From the IMG/VR virus record IMGVR_UViG_3300025071_000035, positions 1 to 29,014 of that record: 29,014 nucleotides of DNA; one strand, given 5' to 3'. A program made the position numbers and the translations under genes. The DNA is from a virus. Each line of letters opens with the position of its first letter. Position 1 is the first letter of the stretch. Below the pieces are notes generated by a model. That model was not told the origin of the DNA. It ran no database searches and was given only the letters and a program-made list of their open reading frames with translations. Shown one piece after another: positions 6,392-13,019 of this stretch.

Positions 6392-6832
6392 CTAATTATT
6401 ATGATACTCGTTAAACAATAGTTTTAATTCGTGTATAACTGTTTTAATACAAGAAGAACAAGATGTTCTTTTCTGTCTCATATTATATACTCTGTTATAT
6501 ATAGTAAACAATAATATTTGGTCTTGTGTAGTTACTACATTTCTTTCTTCACTAAACCAATCCTCTAATGTAAAGTACTCCTCTTCTGTTAAACATTCTA
6601 CATTTCTTTGAGAGAAGAACCTTATCTTATTCAAAGCTTCCTTTCTTTCATCACATCCACAGTCTTCTCCAAAGATAGACTTAACTACTTTCTTTATTCC
6701 CGTAGCTTTTGTTATCTTTTCTACTACATCTCCTAAACCAACACCATTATCAGAATCAAATGATGCTTTCCATTTCTTGTACTCTTTAGTTCTCTTATCT
6801 AAATTCTCGTAATATTCTTTATTTCTCTCCAT
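6392..6832 (-). CDS. Conserved Cys-rich phage protein, 146 aa
   Basis: The segment GLGDVVEKITKATGIKKVVKSIFGEDCGCDERK (about residues 32-64) is reminiscent of an unnamed family recurring in Bacteroidota phages. Cysteines are at 58, 60, 80, 125 and 128 (CGC, a single Cys, and CSSC), enough for one structural zinc site. The rest is helical and charged, with no catalytic motif. It lies between the sigma-like gene (4-nt gap) and the phosphoesterase, so it may be a regulator or an adaptor of transcription, but that is only contextual. Confidence 0.75.
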   Translation of the reverse strand: MERNKEYYENLDKRTKEYKKWKASFDSDNGVGLGDVVEKITKATGIKKVVKSIFGEDCGCDERKEALNKIRFFSQRNVECLTEEEYFTLEDWFSEERNVVTTQDQILLFTIYNRVYNMRQKRTSCSSCIKTVIHELKLLFNEYHNN

Positions 6833-6836
6833 AGTA

Positions 6837-7400
6837 TTATATTTTATCGTAATCTTTATTATAAAAATCTTCTACATCTTCCATAAACTTGTCTTTTATT
6901 ATATCTCTATAGTTTCTTATAGAGTTATATAAACTGGACCTGCCTATGCCTAGTTCTTTAACTAGCTTGTCTAATGATAAACCTGTCGTAAAATATGCTA
7001 TACACAAGTTCTTGTTATAGAAATCCCAGCTATTTATTTCATCTAGTATCTTATTATATATCTTAGTAAACGCTTCTTGTTGTTCTAAATCAACGCCAGA
7101 ATATATACTACTAGACTCATACATATTATTTGCTTCATCATTTTCTAGTATCTCAAAGAACTTATATCTATTTTTAGCTCTTTTATAATCAAAATACATT
7201 GACTTTAATGTTAAATATATATAGAACCTGTTTGCTGATTCATCATTATACATTACATTTTTTCCTCCTTCAATAAGTCTATGAACTTTAATATACATTT
7301 CTTGCACTATATCTTCTGCTATGCTAGGATTACATCCTAAGTTAATTACCATCTTCACCCATAGCTTGTGACTCTTGGCTATCTTTTCTAAATCGCTCAT
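6837..7400 (-). CDS. Phage sigma-70-like (ECF type) factor
   Basis: 187 aa. Residues about 1-75 resemble sigma region 2: an amphipathic helix KSHKLWVKMVINLG, then AEDIVQEMYIKVHRLI (28-43) and YIYLTLKSMYFDYKR (60-74), with basic/aromatic residues fitting the -10 strand-separation surface. Residues about 138-170 (TGLSLDKLVKELGIGRSSLYNSIRNYR) form a region-4-like helix-turn-helix that would read the -35 element. It likely redirects host RNA polymerase, perhaps to late genes. The ATG at 7400 gives a 59-nt overlap with rusA. A start at M17 (7352) would cut this to 11 nt but remove part of region 2, so I keep 7400. Confidence 0.75.
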   Translation of the reverse strand: MSDLEKIAKSHKLWVKMVINLGCNPSIAEDIVQEMYIKVHRLIEGGKNVMYNDESANRFYIYLTLKSMYFDYKRAKNRYKFFEILENDEANNMYESSSIYSGVDLEQQEAFTKIYNKILDEINSWDFYNKNLCIAYFTTGLSLDKLVKELGIGRSSLYNSIRNYRDIIKDKFMEDVEDFYNKDYDKI

Positions 7401-7791
7401 CTATACATTTTATAAAAACTTCCACTCTTGGATTCTCTCCATCTAATTCTGTCGGCAAAATAATCTCTGTTTTTATGTTTTCATCGTCATCATCTGTCCA
7501 GCAACCTAATTCTGTAATAGCATCCATCAAATACTTTGAGGTAACGCTAATTACATTCATTTTATCTAAACGTCTTTTAGAAGCTTTATAGACCTTATAA
7601 GTAACCTCTACAGGTGTTTGTATGGTCAACCCTTCAATCTGCTCTCTAACAGCGTTTAAATAAGCCTTTTTAGCTTGATTGTTTATTATATGATGCAAGT
7701 TTCGGTAAGTATTAAGGTTTATTGCTATTCTCTTATCTTTACTTTTGACTCTTGGTAAATAAACTGCTAAAGGGCAAATTAATTTAATCAT
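7342..7791 (-). CDS. rusA: RusA-like Holliday junction resolvase
   Basis: 149 aa. The RusA pattern is clear: basic residues then RRLDKMN (73-79), K86, D90 in YLMDAITELGCW, and an acidic cluster DDDDEN (100-105), giving D76, D90 and D100-103 as metal ligands. RusA dimers resolve four-way junctions, which would debranch recombining or replicating phage DNA before packaging. This fits with Erf, SSB and the nucleases nearby. The ATG overlaps the TGA of the 49-aa gene by 4 nt. The C-terminus after residue 131 is an extra polar tail that overlaps the sigma-like gene by 59 nt. Confidence 0.85.
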   Translation of the reverse strand: MIKLICPLAVYLPRVKSKDKRIAINLNTYRNLHHIINNQAKKAYLNAVREQIEGLTIQTPVEVTYKVYKASKRRLDKMNVISVTSKYLMDAITELGCWTDDDDENIKTEIILPTELDGENPRVEVFIKCIDERFRKDSQESQAMGEDGN

Positions 7792-7937
7792 ACTATTTCG
7801 TTATCTATTTGTTGTATTAGGTAACGTAAATCTTCTTTACTAAACTTTCCTTCAATACTTTCTTTGTATGTAGAGAGTTTTAAGTTATAGTATTCTGTTT
7901 GTTCTTCTAACCTTTTTATTTTAACATCTATATTCAT
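7788..7937 (-). CDS. Small helical protein, 49 aa
   Basis: A 49-codon frame runs from ATG 7937 to TGA 7788-7790. It begins MNIDVKIKRLEEQTEYYNLK. It is charged and helical, possibly coiled coil, with no known family. It starts one base after the ATPase stop (TAATATG), and its TGA overlaps the rusA ATG (ATGA). The intact frame filling the gap with coupling at both ends supports a real gene. Confidence 0.6.
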   Translation of the reverse strand: MNIDVKIKRLEEQTEYYNLKLSTYKESIEGKFSKEDLRYLIQQIDNEIV

Positions 7938-7938
7938 A

Positions 7939-8805
7939 TTATATCTTTTTATATTTTATTCCTAATCCTTGTAAATGGTCATAAACATTACCAACTACTT
8001 CTGGCAATCCTATGTCATTAATCTTAAAGCTAAACGTCTCAAATGAGTAACCTCTACTTCTTTTGCATTTAACGGTTACTTGCTCTGTATGAACAGTATT
8101 TAATTCTAATTCTATCTGGCTCTCACATTTTTTCTCTAATAAAGAACCAAGATGACCTGTTGGCTTAGAACTTCCAAAGTTACTATGTATAACTGTAATT
8201 ATGTGACAATCAAACTTAGCAGTCCATTCCATAATCTTTTGTACTACAGTATTACTTTCCTCTAAGTTGTTTACATCACTAACCAAGTCAGCAATACCAT
8301 CTATAACTACTAAACCTACTTTACCTTTTTCAATCTTATGTCTTAAATAGTATTCTATAAAATCTAATCTAGTTTTATAACCTACTGTTCTTAAACCAAA
8401 GGTATGGTAGCACCCGACGTTTGCCCCGTCGTTCATATCTAAGACACGCTTAAATACCCTTTGTGAGTGCCACCTACCCTGTTCTGTATCAAAATGTATT
8501 AAACATCTATCTTCTTTATGACCTTGTATATCTCCTCCAAATCTATTCTTACCTGATAAGTAAACAGATGCTAGTAGGCTAATAAAGAATGTTTTCTTTG
8601 TCTTAGGTGGGGCTTGTACAAAACTAAAGTTCCCGTAAGTTCCTATAGGTATAGGATACGTTTTAAGACCTGATTTTGTGTTTATAGTATGTTCCCCTAA
8701 AGACAATGCTACAGGAGGATAAGAAATAATCTCTGTAGTATCTACAAAGCATTCCTTTTCAATCTGTTGCATGAACATATTATTAATTGTTTCTTGTTCT
8801 GTCAT
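7939..8805 (-). CDS. RecA-fold/RepA-like replication ATPase (AAA_25 type)
   Basis: 288 aa. The core is a RecA-like P-loop ATPase: APPKTKKTFF at 65-74 is a Walker A with Lys in place of the usual Gly before KT, FDTEQG (105-110) fits the catalytic Glu segment, and GLVVIDGIADL (164-174) is Walker B. TVIHSNFGSSKPTGHLGS (204-221) is a typical sensor/loop region of RepA/DnaB-like ATPases. It is short and has no primase or winged-helix part. It probably acts as a hexameric replicative helicase, a helicase loader or a recombination ATPase. It follows the SSB terminator by 26 nt with no visible promoter, so read-through is expected. Confidence 0.8.
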   Translation of the reverse strand: MTEQETINNMFMQQIEKECFVDTTEIISYPPVALSLGEHTINTKSGLKTYPIPIGTYGNFSFVQAPPKTKKTFFISLLASVYLSGKNRFGGDIQGHKEDRCLIHFDTEQGRWHSQRVFKRVLDMNDGANVGCYHTFGLRTVGYKTRLDFIEYYLRHKIEKGKVGLVVIDGIADLVSDVNNLEESNTVVQKIMEWTAKFDCHIITVIHSNFGSSKPTGHLGSLLEKKCESQIELELNTVHTEQVTVKCKRSRGYSFETFSFKINDIGLPEVVGNVYDHLQGLGIKYKKI

Positions 8806-8825
8806 TGTTTGTTTTTGTTTATAAT

Positions 8826-8853
8826 AAAAAAGGGAGGGCTTTTACACCCTCCC
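8826..8853 (-). terminator. Intrinsic terminator after the SSB-like gene
   Basis: On the minus strand a perfect 7-bp stem GGGAGGG/CCCTCCC (8853-8847 with 8838-8832) closes an 8-nt loop and is followed by six Ts. It starts 6 nt past the SSB-like stop and stands out from the AT-rich background. Since the ATPase follows without a clear promoter, it may only attenuate. Confidence 0.85.
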
Positions 8854-8859
8854 CAAATA

Positions 8860-9168
8860 TTAAAATGGTAAGTCGTCACTCGCTGATACAACTTCTTTTT
8901 GAGCTTTTTTAGGCTCATCATCCCTCACTACAGCAGTACATTTTCCGTCTGTCCATACCACCTTACCATTTCCTATGTAGTTCCTAGTCTTCTTAGCATC
9001 TCTCTCTTCTTTCGTTTGAGAGTCATAAGCTGACACGTTACTTCCATAGTCGTTAGTTTCATCGTTAACACTTACTGTTAAATTATAGTAAGTTCCTTTT
9101 TTACCTTTTACGAATTTCTCCTTAGGTAAGTTTTCTAAGTTTATACTTAAATTGATAATTGCACTCAT
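8860..9168 (-). CDS. ssb: Single-stranded DNA-binding protein (SSB-like)
   Basis: 102 aa. The N-terminal two-thirds is beta-rich (INLSINLENLPKEKFV, TYYNLTVSVND, NGKVVWTDGK), compatible with a small OB fold. The C-terminus is the classic acidic SSB tip, SASDDLPF, which in bacteria docks recombination and replication proteins. It would coat ssDNA made during replication and feed the Erf annealing protein 13 nt upstream. It is shorter than bacterial SSB (about 150-180 aa) and lacks a long Gln/Gly linker. The terminator immediately downstream suggests an Erf-SSB transcript made in excess over later genes. Confidence 0.85.
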   Translation of the reverse strand: MSAIINLSINLENLPKEKFVKGKKGTYYNLTVSVNDETNDYGSNVSAYDSQTKEERDAKKTRNYIGNGKVVWTDGKCTAVVRDDEPKKAQKEVVSASDDLPF

Positions 9169-9181
9169 AATATATATATAT

Positions 9182-9706
9182 TTATTTAATTAATAATTCT
9201 TTAGTTTCTTTAGCTAATTTATATTTAGCTTCTATTTGTTCTAAGCTTCCTCCACCTTTAATAAAGTCTTTAGCCTTGTTAAACTCTGGGGTATTAACAT
9301 TTAGCCATTTCTTGTCTTTACCATGTGTGTTAGTAGCATCTGCATCTTTAGTATCGTCAATAAGCAGTAAACCATTTAAAGCATACTTTCTTGCATAAGA
9401 ACTTGACGAGCCAAATGATTGTGCTATGTCCATACCTTTTCTATTAGGGTCAATACCTGCTTGTGCAGTTACTTCTATCTTTCCCTCTCCATCAAAGAAT
9501 ACTGCTCTGGCTTCTACATAAGGAATACCTGCTACTTCTTTAATAGTGTCTGTTACCATAATAGATACATCTTCAGCTACAAGGTGTGGCTTTACTGCTT
9601 CTAAAATGTCTTCACAACTTCTGTAGTTATACTTACCGAAGTTATTTCTTTGATTCTTTGGTGCTTTCAATTTAGTTTGAATAGCAATTAATTTTTGTGT
9701 TATCAT
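9182..9706 (-). CDS. erf: Erf-family single-strand annealing recombinase
   Basis: 174 aa. The ERF core is visible: NNFGKYNYRSCEDILEAVKP (21-40), a central strand-rich part (YVEARAVFFDGEGKIEVTAQ), and the signature GSSSSYARKYALNGLLLIDD (99-118). The family (P22 Erf) forms rings on ssDNA and anneals complementary strands in RecA-independent phage recombination, including circularisation or concatemer formation. It is the first gene after the promoter at 9731-9762 and is followed by ssb. The C-terminal 50 residues are a Lys-rich tail. All family-typical regions seem intact. Confidence 0.92.
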   Translation of the reverse strand: MITQKLIAIQTKLKAPKNQRNNFGKYNYRSCEDILEAVKPHLVAEDVSIMVTDTIKEVAGIPYVEARAVFFDGEGKIEVTAQAGIDPNRKGMDIAQSFGSSSSYARKYALNGLLLIDDTKDADATNTHGKDKKWLNVNTPEFNKAKDFIKGGGSLEQIEAKYKLAKETKELLIK

Positions 9707-9730
9707 ATTGTTTTTTATTTATTAATTGTT

Positions 9731-9762
9731 GCAATATAGTGATTTATATTTAATTATACAAA
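9731..9762 (-). promoter_or_regulatory. Bacteroidota-type promoter TTTG-N20-TATATTGC before erf
   Basis: Minus strand: TTTG at 9762-9759, 20 nt, then TATATTGC at 9738-9731. The -7 octamer is identical to that at 4791-4798. It fills the 56-nt gap between the 69-aa gene and erf, with a predicted start about 20 nt before the ATG at 9706. Confidence 0.65.
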
Positions 9763-9972
9763 TTATATAAAGATTTTCTTATTTGTCTCATATCTCATCT
9801 GAGATAAAGCTAATTCTAACTCTCTGTTTTCTATATGCATAGAGTTTGCATAAAAGTATATTTCATTTAATGCTTTTATGTACTTGTCAGATTCTTTAGG
9901 TTTGCTTTTGCTAAACTCTAATAGTAACTCTCCTAACATATTAAAGTTATTATAGAAATTAATCTCTTGCAT
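9763..9972 (-). CDS. Hypothetical helical protein, 69 aa
   Basis: The frame is open to 10041 (92 aa), but that start would overlap the upstream gene by 83 nt. ATG 9972 gives 69 aa (MQEINFYNNFNMLGELLLEF...) with only a 14-nt overlap and an AAGGA-like sequence 2-6 nt before it, so I prefer it. The product is helical and charged, with no recognised domain. It ends exactly at the -33 box of the erf promoter. It belongs with the two small genes upstream, probably the immediate-early products of the promoter at 10306. Confidence 0.6.
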   Translation of the reverse strand: MQEINFYNNFNMLGELLLEFSKSKPKESDKYIKALNEIYFYANSMHIENRELELALSQMRYETNKKIFI

Positions 9973-10150
9973 TGTCCTTAAGTATTTCTTGTTGAACAAT
10001 TCTTTTATAATCTTCTGGACAATCTTTGTCACATAACTCAAATATAAAAGTTGTTAATCTTGTTACTTCTTGTTCTAATTCTGAGTTCTTATTCATTAGC
10101 ACACTATTACTTTGTGTTAACCAATCTACTAAACTATTTATTGTATTCAT
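9959..10150 (-). CDS. Small coiled-coil protein with CDKDCPED motif, 63 aa
   Basis: Begins MNTINSLVDWLTQSNSVLMN. A predicted coiled coil (about 20-40) is followed by ELCDKDCPEDYKRIVQQEIL, with two Cys spaced CxxxC. Similar short proteins occur in flavobacterial phage early regions, without a function that I know. It starts 2 nt after the 41-aa gene stop (TAATTATG). It could be a small host-interaction or regulatory protein. Confidence 0.65.
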   Translation of the reverse strand: MNTINSLVDWLTQSNSVLMNKNSELEQEVTRLTTFIFELCDKDCPEDYKRIVQQEILKDNARD

Positions 10151-10152
10151 AA

Positions 10153-10278
10153 TTATCTGTTTGCTCTTTCTTTGTTATATACTAATTCTGTTTGTCTGTG
10201 TGTTTTAAATCCTGTTATTGGATTGTACTTGTAATCCCAATATTTAAAGGGAATCTTTCTTCTTTTTCTAATGTTCAT
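10153..10278 (-). CDS. Very small basic protein, 41 aa
   Basis: ATG 10278 to TAA 10153-10155. It begins MNIRKRRKIPFKYWDYKYNP, with a strongly basic start and an aromatic patch. It is the first gene behind the promoter at 10306-10337, with a leader of roughly 20 nt and an A-rich AAAACATAAAAC upstream. Coupling to the next ATG by 2 nt supports it as real. It might bind nucleic acid, by charge only. Confidence 0.55.
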   Translation of the reverse strand: MNIRKRRKIPFKYWDYKYNPITGFKTHRQTELVYNKERANR

Positions 10279-10305
10279 GTTTTATGTTTTATTATTATTA
10301 TAAGG

Positions 10306-10337
10306 CAAATATATATAATAACTATTTAATAAACAAA
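10306..10337 (-). promoter_or_regulatory. Bacteroidota-type promoter TTTG-N20-TATATTTG
   Basis: Minus strand: TTTG (10337-10334), 20 nt, TATATTTG (10313-10306), an exact match to TTTG-N19/20-TAnnTTTG and followed by CC. It begins within the U-tract of the terminator at 10335-10365, so transcription stops and restarts at the same place. The predicted start is near 10300, about 20 nt before the ATG at 10278. Confidence 0.7.
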
Positions 10338-10365
10338 AAAAAGAGGCAGAATAAAATCCTACCTC
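10335..10365 (-). terminator. Intrinsic terminator after the M15-like gene
   Basis: Minus-strand stem GAGGTAG (10365-10359) pairs with CTGCCTC (10349-10343) through seven pairs, including one G-U, around a 9-nt loop, followed by eight Ts. It lies 28 nt past the M15-like stop and directly abuts the next promoter, insulating the late side from the early operon. Confidence 0.85.
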
Positions 10366-10393
10366 CTTAAAAACAAAAAAACAAAACAAGGGT

Positions 10394-10780
10394 CTACCAA
10401 AGATATAGACCTCTTTCTTTCAAGTCATCAGTATCAAAGTAAACTATATCATTCGATACAGCTATCCTAGATACTCCTTCTAATATTAATAATCTTATTA
10501 AATCCATTCTTTTCTTAGGGTTTAATACTCTAAGCTTTATAGCTTTTCCTATTCTATGTGAATTGTTTGTTGCTAATGGTATTTTATTAGCATAACTTGG
10601 AGAAGTGTAACCTAATAATACATCAAAGTTTCTTCTAGTCTTTTTGACTATCTTATCTAATATGTATACTGGTTGTCTTTCCATAAACTTATATCCACTA
10701 CCTATCTCATCAGGAGAATCAAATAAACTCCATTGTAAATAATCTAAACCTTCTATGTCTAAATTGTTATCCACATTCAA
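10394..10780 (-). CDS. Degenerate M15-peptidase-fold protein (likely pseudoenzyme)
   Basis: 128 aa. The pattern of phage M15_3 peptidases is recognisable: LFDSPDEIGSG (19-29), LLGYTSPSYANK (55-66), NSHRIGKAIKLRV (73-85), then LILEGVSRIAVSNDIVYFDTD (98-118). In active members the zinc ligands are His and Asp of SHxxGxAxD and His of IHVD. Here H75 remains but the Asp is K82 and the last His is Y114, so catalysis is unlikely. The start is not ATG: TTG 10780, or GTG 10774. It is alone between a regulatory gap and a terminator. It may bind peptidoglycan, modulate the active endolysin at 11565, or be a structural remnant. Confidence 0.75.
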   Translation of the reverse strand: MNVDNNLDIEGLDYLQWSLFDSPDEIGSGYKFMERQPVYILDKIVKKTRRNFDVLLGYTSPSYANKIPLATNNSHRIGKAIKLRVLNPKKRMDLIRLLILEGVSRIAVSNDIVYFDTDDLKERGLYLW

Positions 10781-10981
10781 ATATAAGAATATATAACGTT
10801 ACTTTAAAATAAAGATATTAAGAATTGTTAATAAAATAACTTGACTTTATAATTTATTTTATATAACTTCGTCAATATAATGAAGTATATAAGTTTTTTA
10901 TGTTTGTGATGGAGTCTACAAACGGAATCACAAATCACAATATTTTATAAGTTACTATAAATACAGGATAAGTGTGTTCTA
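10781..10981. promoter_or_regulatory. 200-nt regulatory gap with inverted repeats
   Basis: This separates the holin gene from the M15-like gene. TTTGTGAT (10903-10910) and ATCACAAA (10927-10934) form a perfect 8-bp inverted repeat with a 16-nt centre. A second, bulged inverted repeat pairs 10861-10870 with 10882-10890 (core ACTTC/GAAGT). On the minus strand TTGACG with TATAAA 18 nt later (10875 leftward) looks like a generic promoter but does not match the TTTG/TATATTTG type. No ORF or U-tract terminator is seen. It probably ends the late transcript and controls the M15-like gene. Confidence 0.45.
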
Positions 10982-11425
10982 TTACTTGATAGATTTAAAT
11001 TTTTCTACACCTCGAGAACCGAAGTATGCTACATAAACAGTTATTAAAAGAGATTTAAGTAAATCTACCCAACCAGTATTTACTTCAAAAGTAATGTTAA
11101 AGCTATCTAATAATATTAAACATACCATAGAAACAGTTAGGAATATAAGTGTCATAGGTCTAGTATTCTTACTTAACCAACTATCACTAGACATATCACT
11201 ACTCCAACGCTTAGATATCTCTTGCATCTCTACCATATCCATTTCAAGCAGTTTTAAAGCCTTTTCTTTATCTTCTGGTGGTAATGAGTCATCTTTGTCT
11301 ATAAGTCCTTTAACAAGCCCTAAAACACCGTTATTAGGCAATGCATCGCCAATAGTGTTCACAATGCCTGAACCGTTGTTTAGTAAGAATTGTCCTACCT
11401 TAGTATCTTTAAACTTCTTCTTCAT
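10982..11425 (-). CDS. Holin, 3TM gene-transfer-release type
   Basis: 147 aa. An amphipathic N-terminal part and a helical charged middle (SLPPEDKEKALKLLEMDMVEMQE) lead to WLSKNTRPM (83-91), the family-typical W...(T/V)RP motif. Two hydrophobic spans follow, about 91-108 and 121-137, and then a basic tail. This matches the GTA_holin_3TM family, which makes lesions in the inner membrane for endolysin release. It overlaps the 50-aa gene by 17 nt and lies one gene after the M15 endolysin, giving a compact lysis cassette. It is the last gene of the late block before the 200-nt gap. Confidence 0.85.
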   Translation of the reverse strand: MKKKFKDTKVGQFLLNNGSGIVNTIGDALPNNGVLGLVKGLIDKDDSLPPEDKEKALKLLEMDMVEMQEISKRWSSDMSSDSWLSKNTRPMTLIFLTVSMVCLILLDSFNITFEVNTGWVDLLKSLLITVYVAYFGSRGVEKFKSIK

Positions 11426-11561
11426 TGTTCCATTTAAAGTGTAAGCAGATAAATATTAAATATACATTAAGTTCTGTATGGTCTTCTTCATCTAATGCTG
11501 GATAGTATTCCCAACCAAACATTAAACCTCTTTCTATTAAATTGCTAAATCCTAATATCAT
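11409..11561 (-). CDS. Small protein with hydrophobic segment, 50 aa
   Basis: ATG 11561 to TAA 11409-11411. It begins MILGFSNLIERGLMFGWEYY, then an acidic stretch, then LNVYLIFICLHFKW, a short hydrophobic segment of about 12 residues, and an acidic end. It lies between the endolysin (3-nt gap) and the holin (17-nt overlap). A small membrane-associated lysis accessory (antiholin or pinholin-like) is possible from position. Small proteins of this FGWEYYP type recur in Bacteroidota phages, as far as I recall, without function. Confidence 0.55.
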   Translation of the reverse strand: MILGFSNLIERGLMFGWEYYPALDEEDHTELNVYLIFICLHFKWNNEEEV

Positions 11562-11564
11562 AAC

Positions 11565-11945
11565 TTATTTTTTTGAATAATCCCAACGAGCTTTAGTTCC
11601 TCGTATATCATAATGAACAAAAGAAGAATATATTCCAAGACCTCCTTGTAACATATCTCCCTTACTAACTAACTCTTCTATTATTTTAGACACTTCAATA
11701 GGTGTCATACCTTTAATAACTATATCTGCTGCTCTACCCATTATATGCTGTGAGTTTTTAACTCCACCAATAGAAGCATTATACTCCTCACTTCTCCATG
11801 CAGAGTTAACTTGAATAGGCTTACCTATATAATCTCTTAAAGTCTGTAACTGATTAGCAACCTTTACCATATTATGATAAACATTTATAGGCATCTCGCT
11901 ACCATCATTACAATCAAACTCTTCTTTGCTAAAGTTCTTTGTCAT
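11565..11945 (-). CDS. Endolysin, M15-family D,D-carboxypeptidase/endopeptidase
   Basis: 126 aa. The M15_3 zinc site is complete: NSAWRSEEYNASIGG (47-61), SQHIMGRAADI (65-75) giving H67 and D74, and FVHYDIRG (109-116) giving H111, with D113 near it. The enzyme cuts peptide cross-links of peptidoglycan (D-Ala-D-Ala or L-Ala-D-Glu type) to lyse the host. There is no signal peptide, so it needs the holin encoded two genes later. It lies 3 nt after the beta-barrel gene and shows the residues lost in the M15-like protein at 10394. Confidence 0.92.
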   Translation of the reverse strand: MTKNFSKEEFDCNDGSEMPINVYHNMVKVANQLQTLRDYIGKPIQVNSAWRSEEYNASIGGVKNSQHIMGRAADIVIKGMTPIEVSKIIEELVSKGDMLQGGLGIYSSFVHYDIRGTKARWDYSKK

Positions 11946-11948
11946 TTA

Positions 11949-13016
11949 TTATATCTTAAAGTTAACACCAGCTTTAATTACTTTTATTTCTCTATCCCAA
12001 TATCTTTGCATAGTAATTTCACTAAATAATCCTAGCTTCTTACTTATTCTTACACCAAACACTCCTCCGTACTTATAATCTATCCAATTATCTTTACCTA
12101 TAAAGTTACCATAAGAATATCTTTCATCTCCTTTATGTAGTTTGTGATGAGGTAATATGTTTCCGTAAGCGTGTACCCAGAAGTTCTTTCTGTAGTGATA
12201 AAAATCTAAACCGATTACACTTGATATATCAGCAAAGCTTCCTATCTGTGCCAATTGTTCTTTGTTGTATATGTTTACTAATCTACCATATATGTTATTT
12301 CTATAATCTAAATCAGAGTTGCTTATTAATTCTCCATCATCATTATACCAGAAATAATCATATCCTGTTTCTCCTGTAACTACATTAGTCCACTCATAAG
12401 GCACATCTGTATGATTAAAATAATCGTAGCTTAAATTCCACCAAGAGTTCTCTTCTAAATACTTTTGTATTGGAATAACACCATAAGCTTTCTCATAAGT
12501 TCTATATACTCCACCAACACTTAAAGATAGTTTTTTACCTATTGGTATTCTAACTCTTAAATCTAATGATTTGTAGTCTATATCTACTAGCTCATTCTTA
12601 TTGGCTTCTGCTTTAGCAATCCACCATTTAGATAAGTAACGAACAAATAGTTGTTTATTCTTAAACTCTCTACCTTGTTGTCTACCTTGTTGATGCTCAA
12701 ATAAGTATTCTAATCCTTTTACATTTCCTATATTAGAGTTTAAACTATTGTTTTGTTCTTTTCCATCATAAAACCTTTCTTTATCTTCATAACCAAAGTG
12801 TGCTAGTTTTCTAAACCCAAATGTTTTTATCTCATCTGCTGGGTTTCTTACTGTAGTTTCAAATAGCTCTGAATTTTGAGTAACGTAAAATGTTTTATTT
12901 CCCTGTATAGAGTTGCTTTGACTATAAGCTCCGTATAAAGTAGCGTACTTAAAAACATCTTTAAATATGTCTGCTTGAGCGTTTATTGTAAATAATAATA
13001 ATAATAAATATTTCAT
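11949..13016 (-). CDS. Phage-encoded outer-membrane beta-barrel protein
   Basis: 355 aa. A signal peptide MKYLLLLLFTINAQA (1-15) is followed by alternating amphipathic strands rich in aromatic residues (Tyr, Trp, Phe). Strand pairs near the end (YKYGGVFGVRISKKLGLFSEITMQRYWDR) and a terminal KAGVNFKI give a hydrophobic beta-barrel closing strand. It should insert in the host outer membrane. It lies between a secreted thioredoxin-like protein and the endolysin. Possible roles are receptor masking (superinfection exclusion), outer-membrane disruption at lysis in place of spanins, or a host-derived porin-like cargo. I do not recognise a named family. Confidence 0.75.
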   Translation of the reverse strand: MKYLLLLLFTINAQADIFKDVFKYATLYGAYSQSNSIQGNKTFYVTQNSELFETTVRNPADEIKTFGFRKLAHFGYEDKERFYDGKEQNNSLNSNIGNVKGLEYLFEHQQGRQQGREFKNKQLFVRYLSKWWIAKAEANKNELVDIDYKSLDLRVRIPIGKKLSLSVGGVYRTYEKAYGVIPIQKYLEENSWWNLSYDYFNHTDVPYEWTNVVTGETGYDYFWYNDDGELISNSDLDYRNNIYGRLVNIYNKEQLAQIGSFADISSVIGLDFYHYRKNFWVHAYGNILPHHKLHKGDERYSYGNFIGKDNWIDYKYGGVFGVRISKKLGLFSEITMQRYWDREIKVIKAGVNFKI

Positions 13017-13019
13017 AGT

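Noticed and set aside
9763-10041. 92-aa version of the gene ending at 9763
   Set aside because: It would overlap the preceding gene by 83 nt; the internal ATG at 9972 fits spacing and leader better.
10862-10875. Strong sigma-70 promoter TTGACG/TATAAA
   Set aside because: It does not match the Bacteroidota consensus found elsewhere in the window; kept only as a remark under the regulatory gap.
10861-10890. loxP-like recombination site
   Set aside because: One half resembles a loxP arm (ATAACTTCG) but the second arm and the 8-bp spacer do not match, and no recombinase is nearby.
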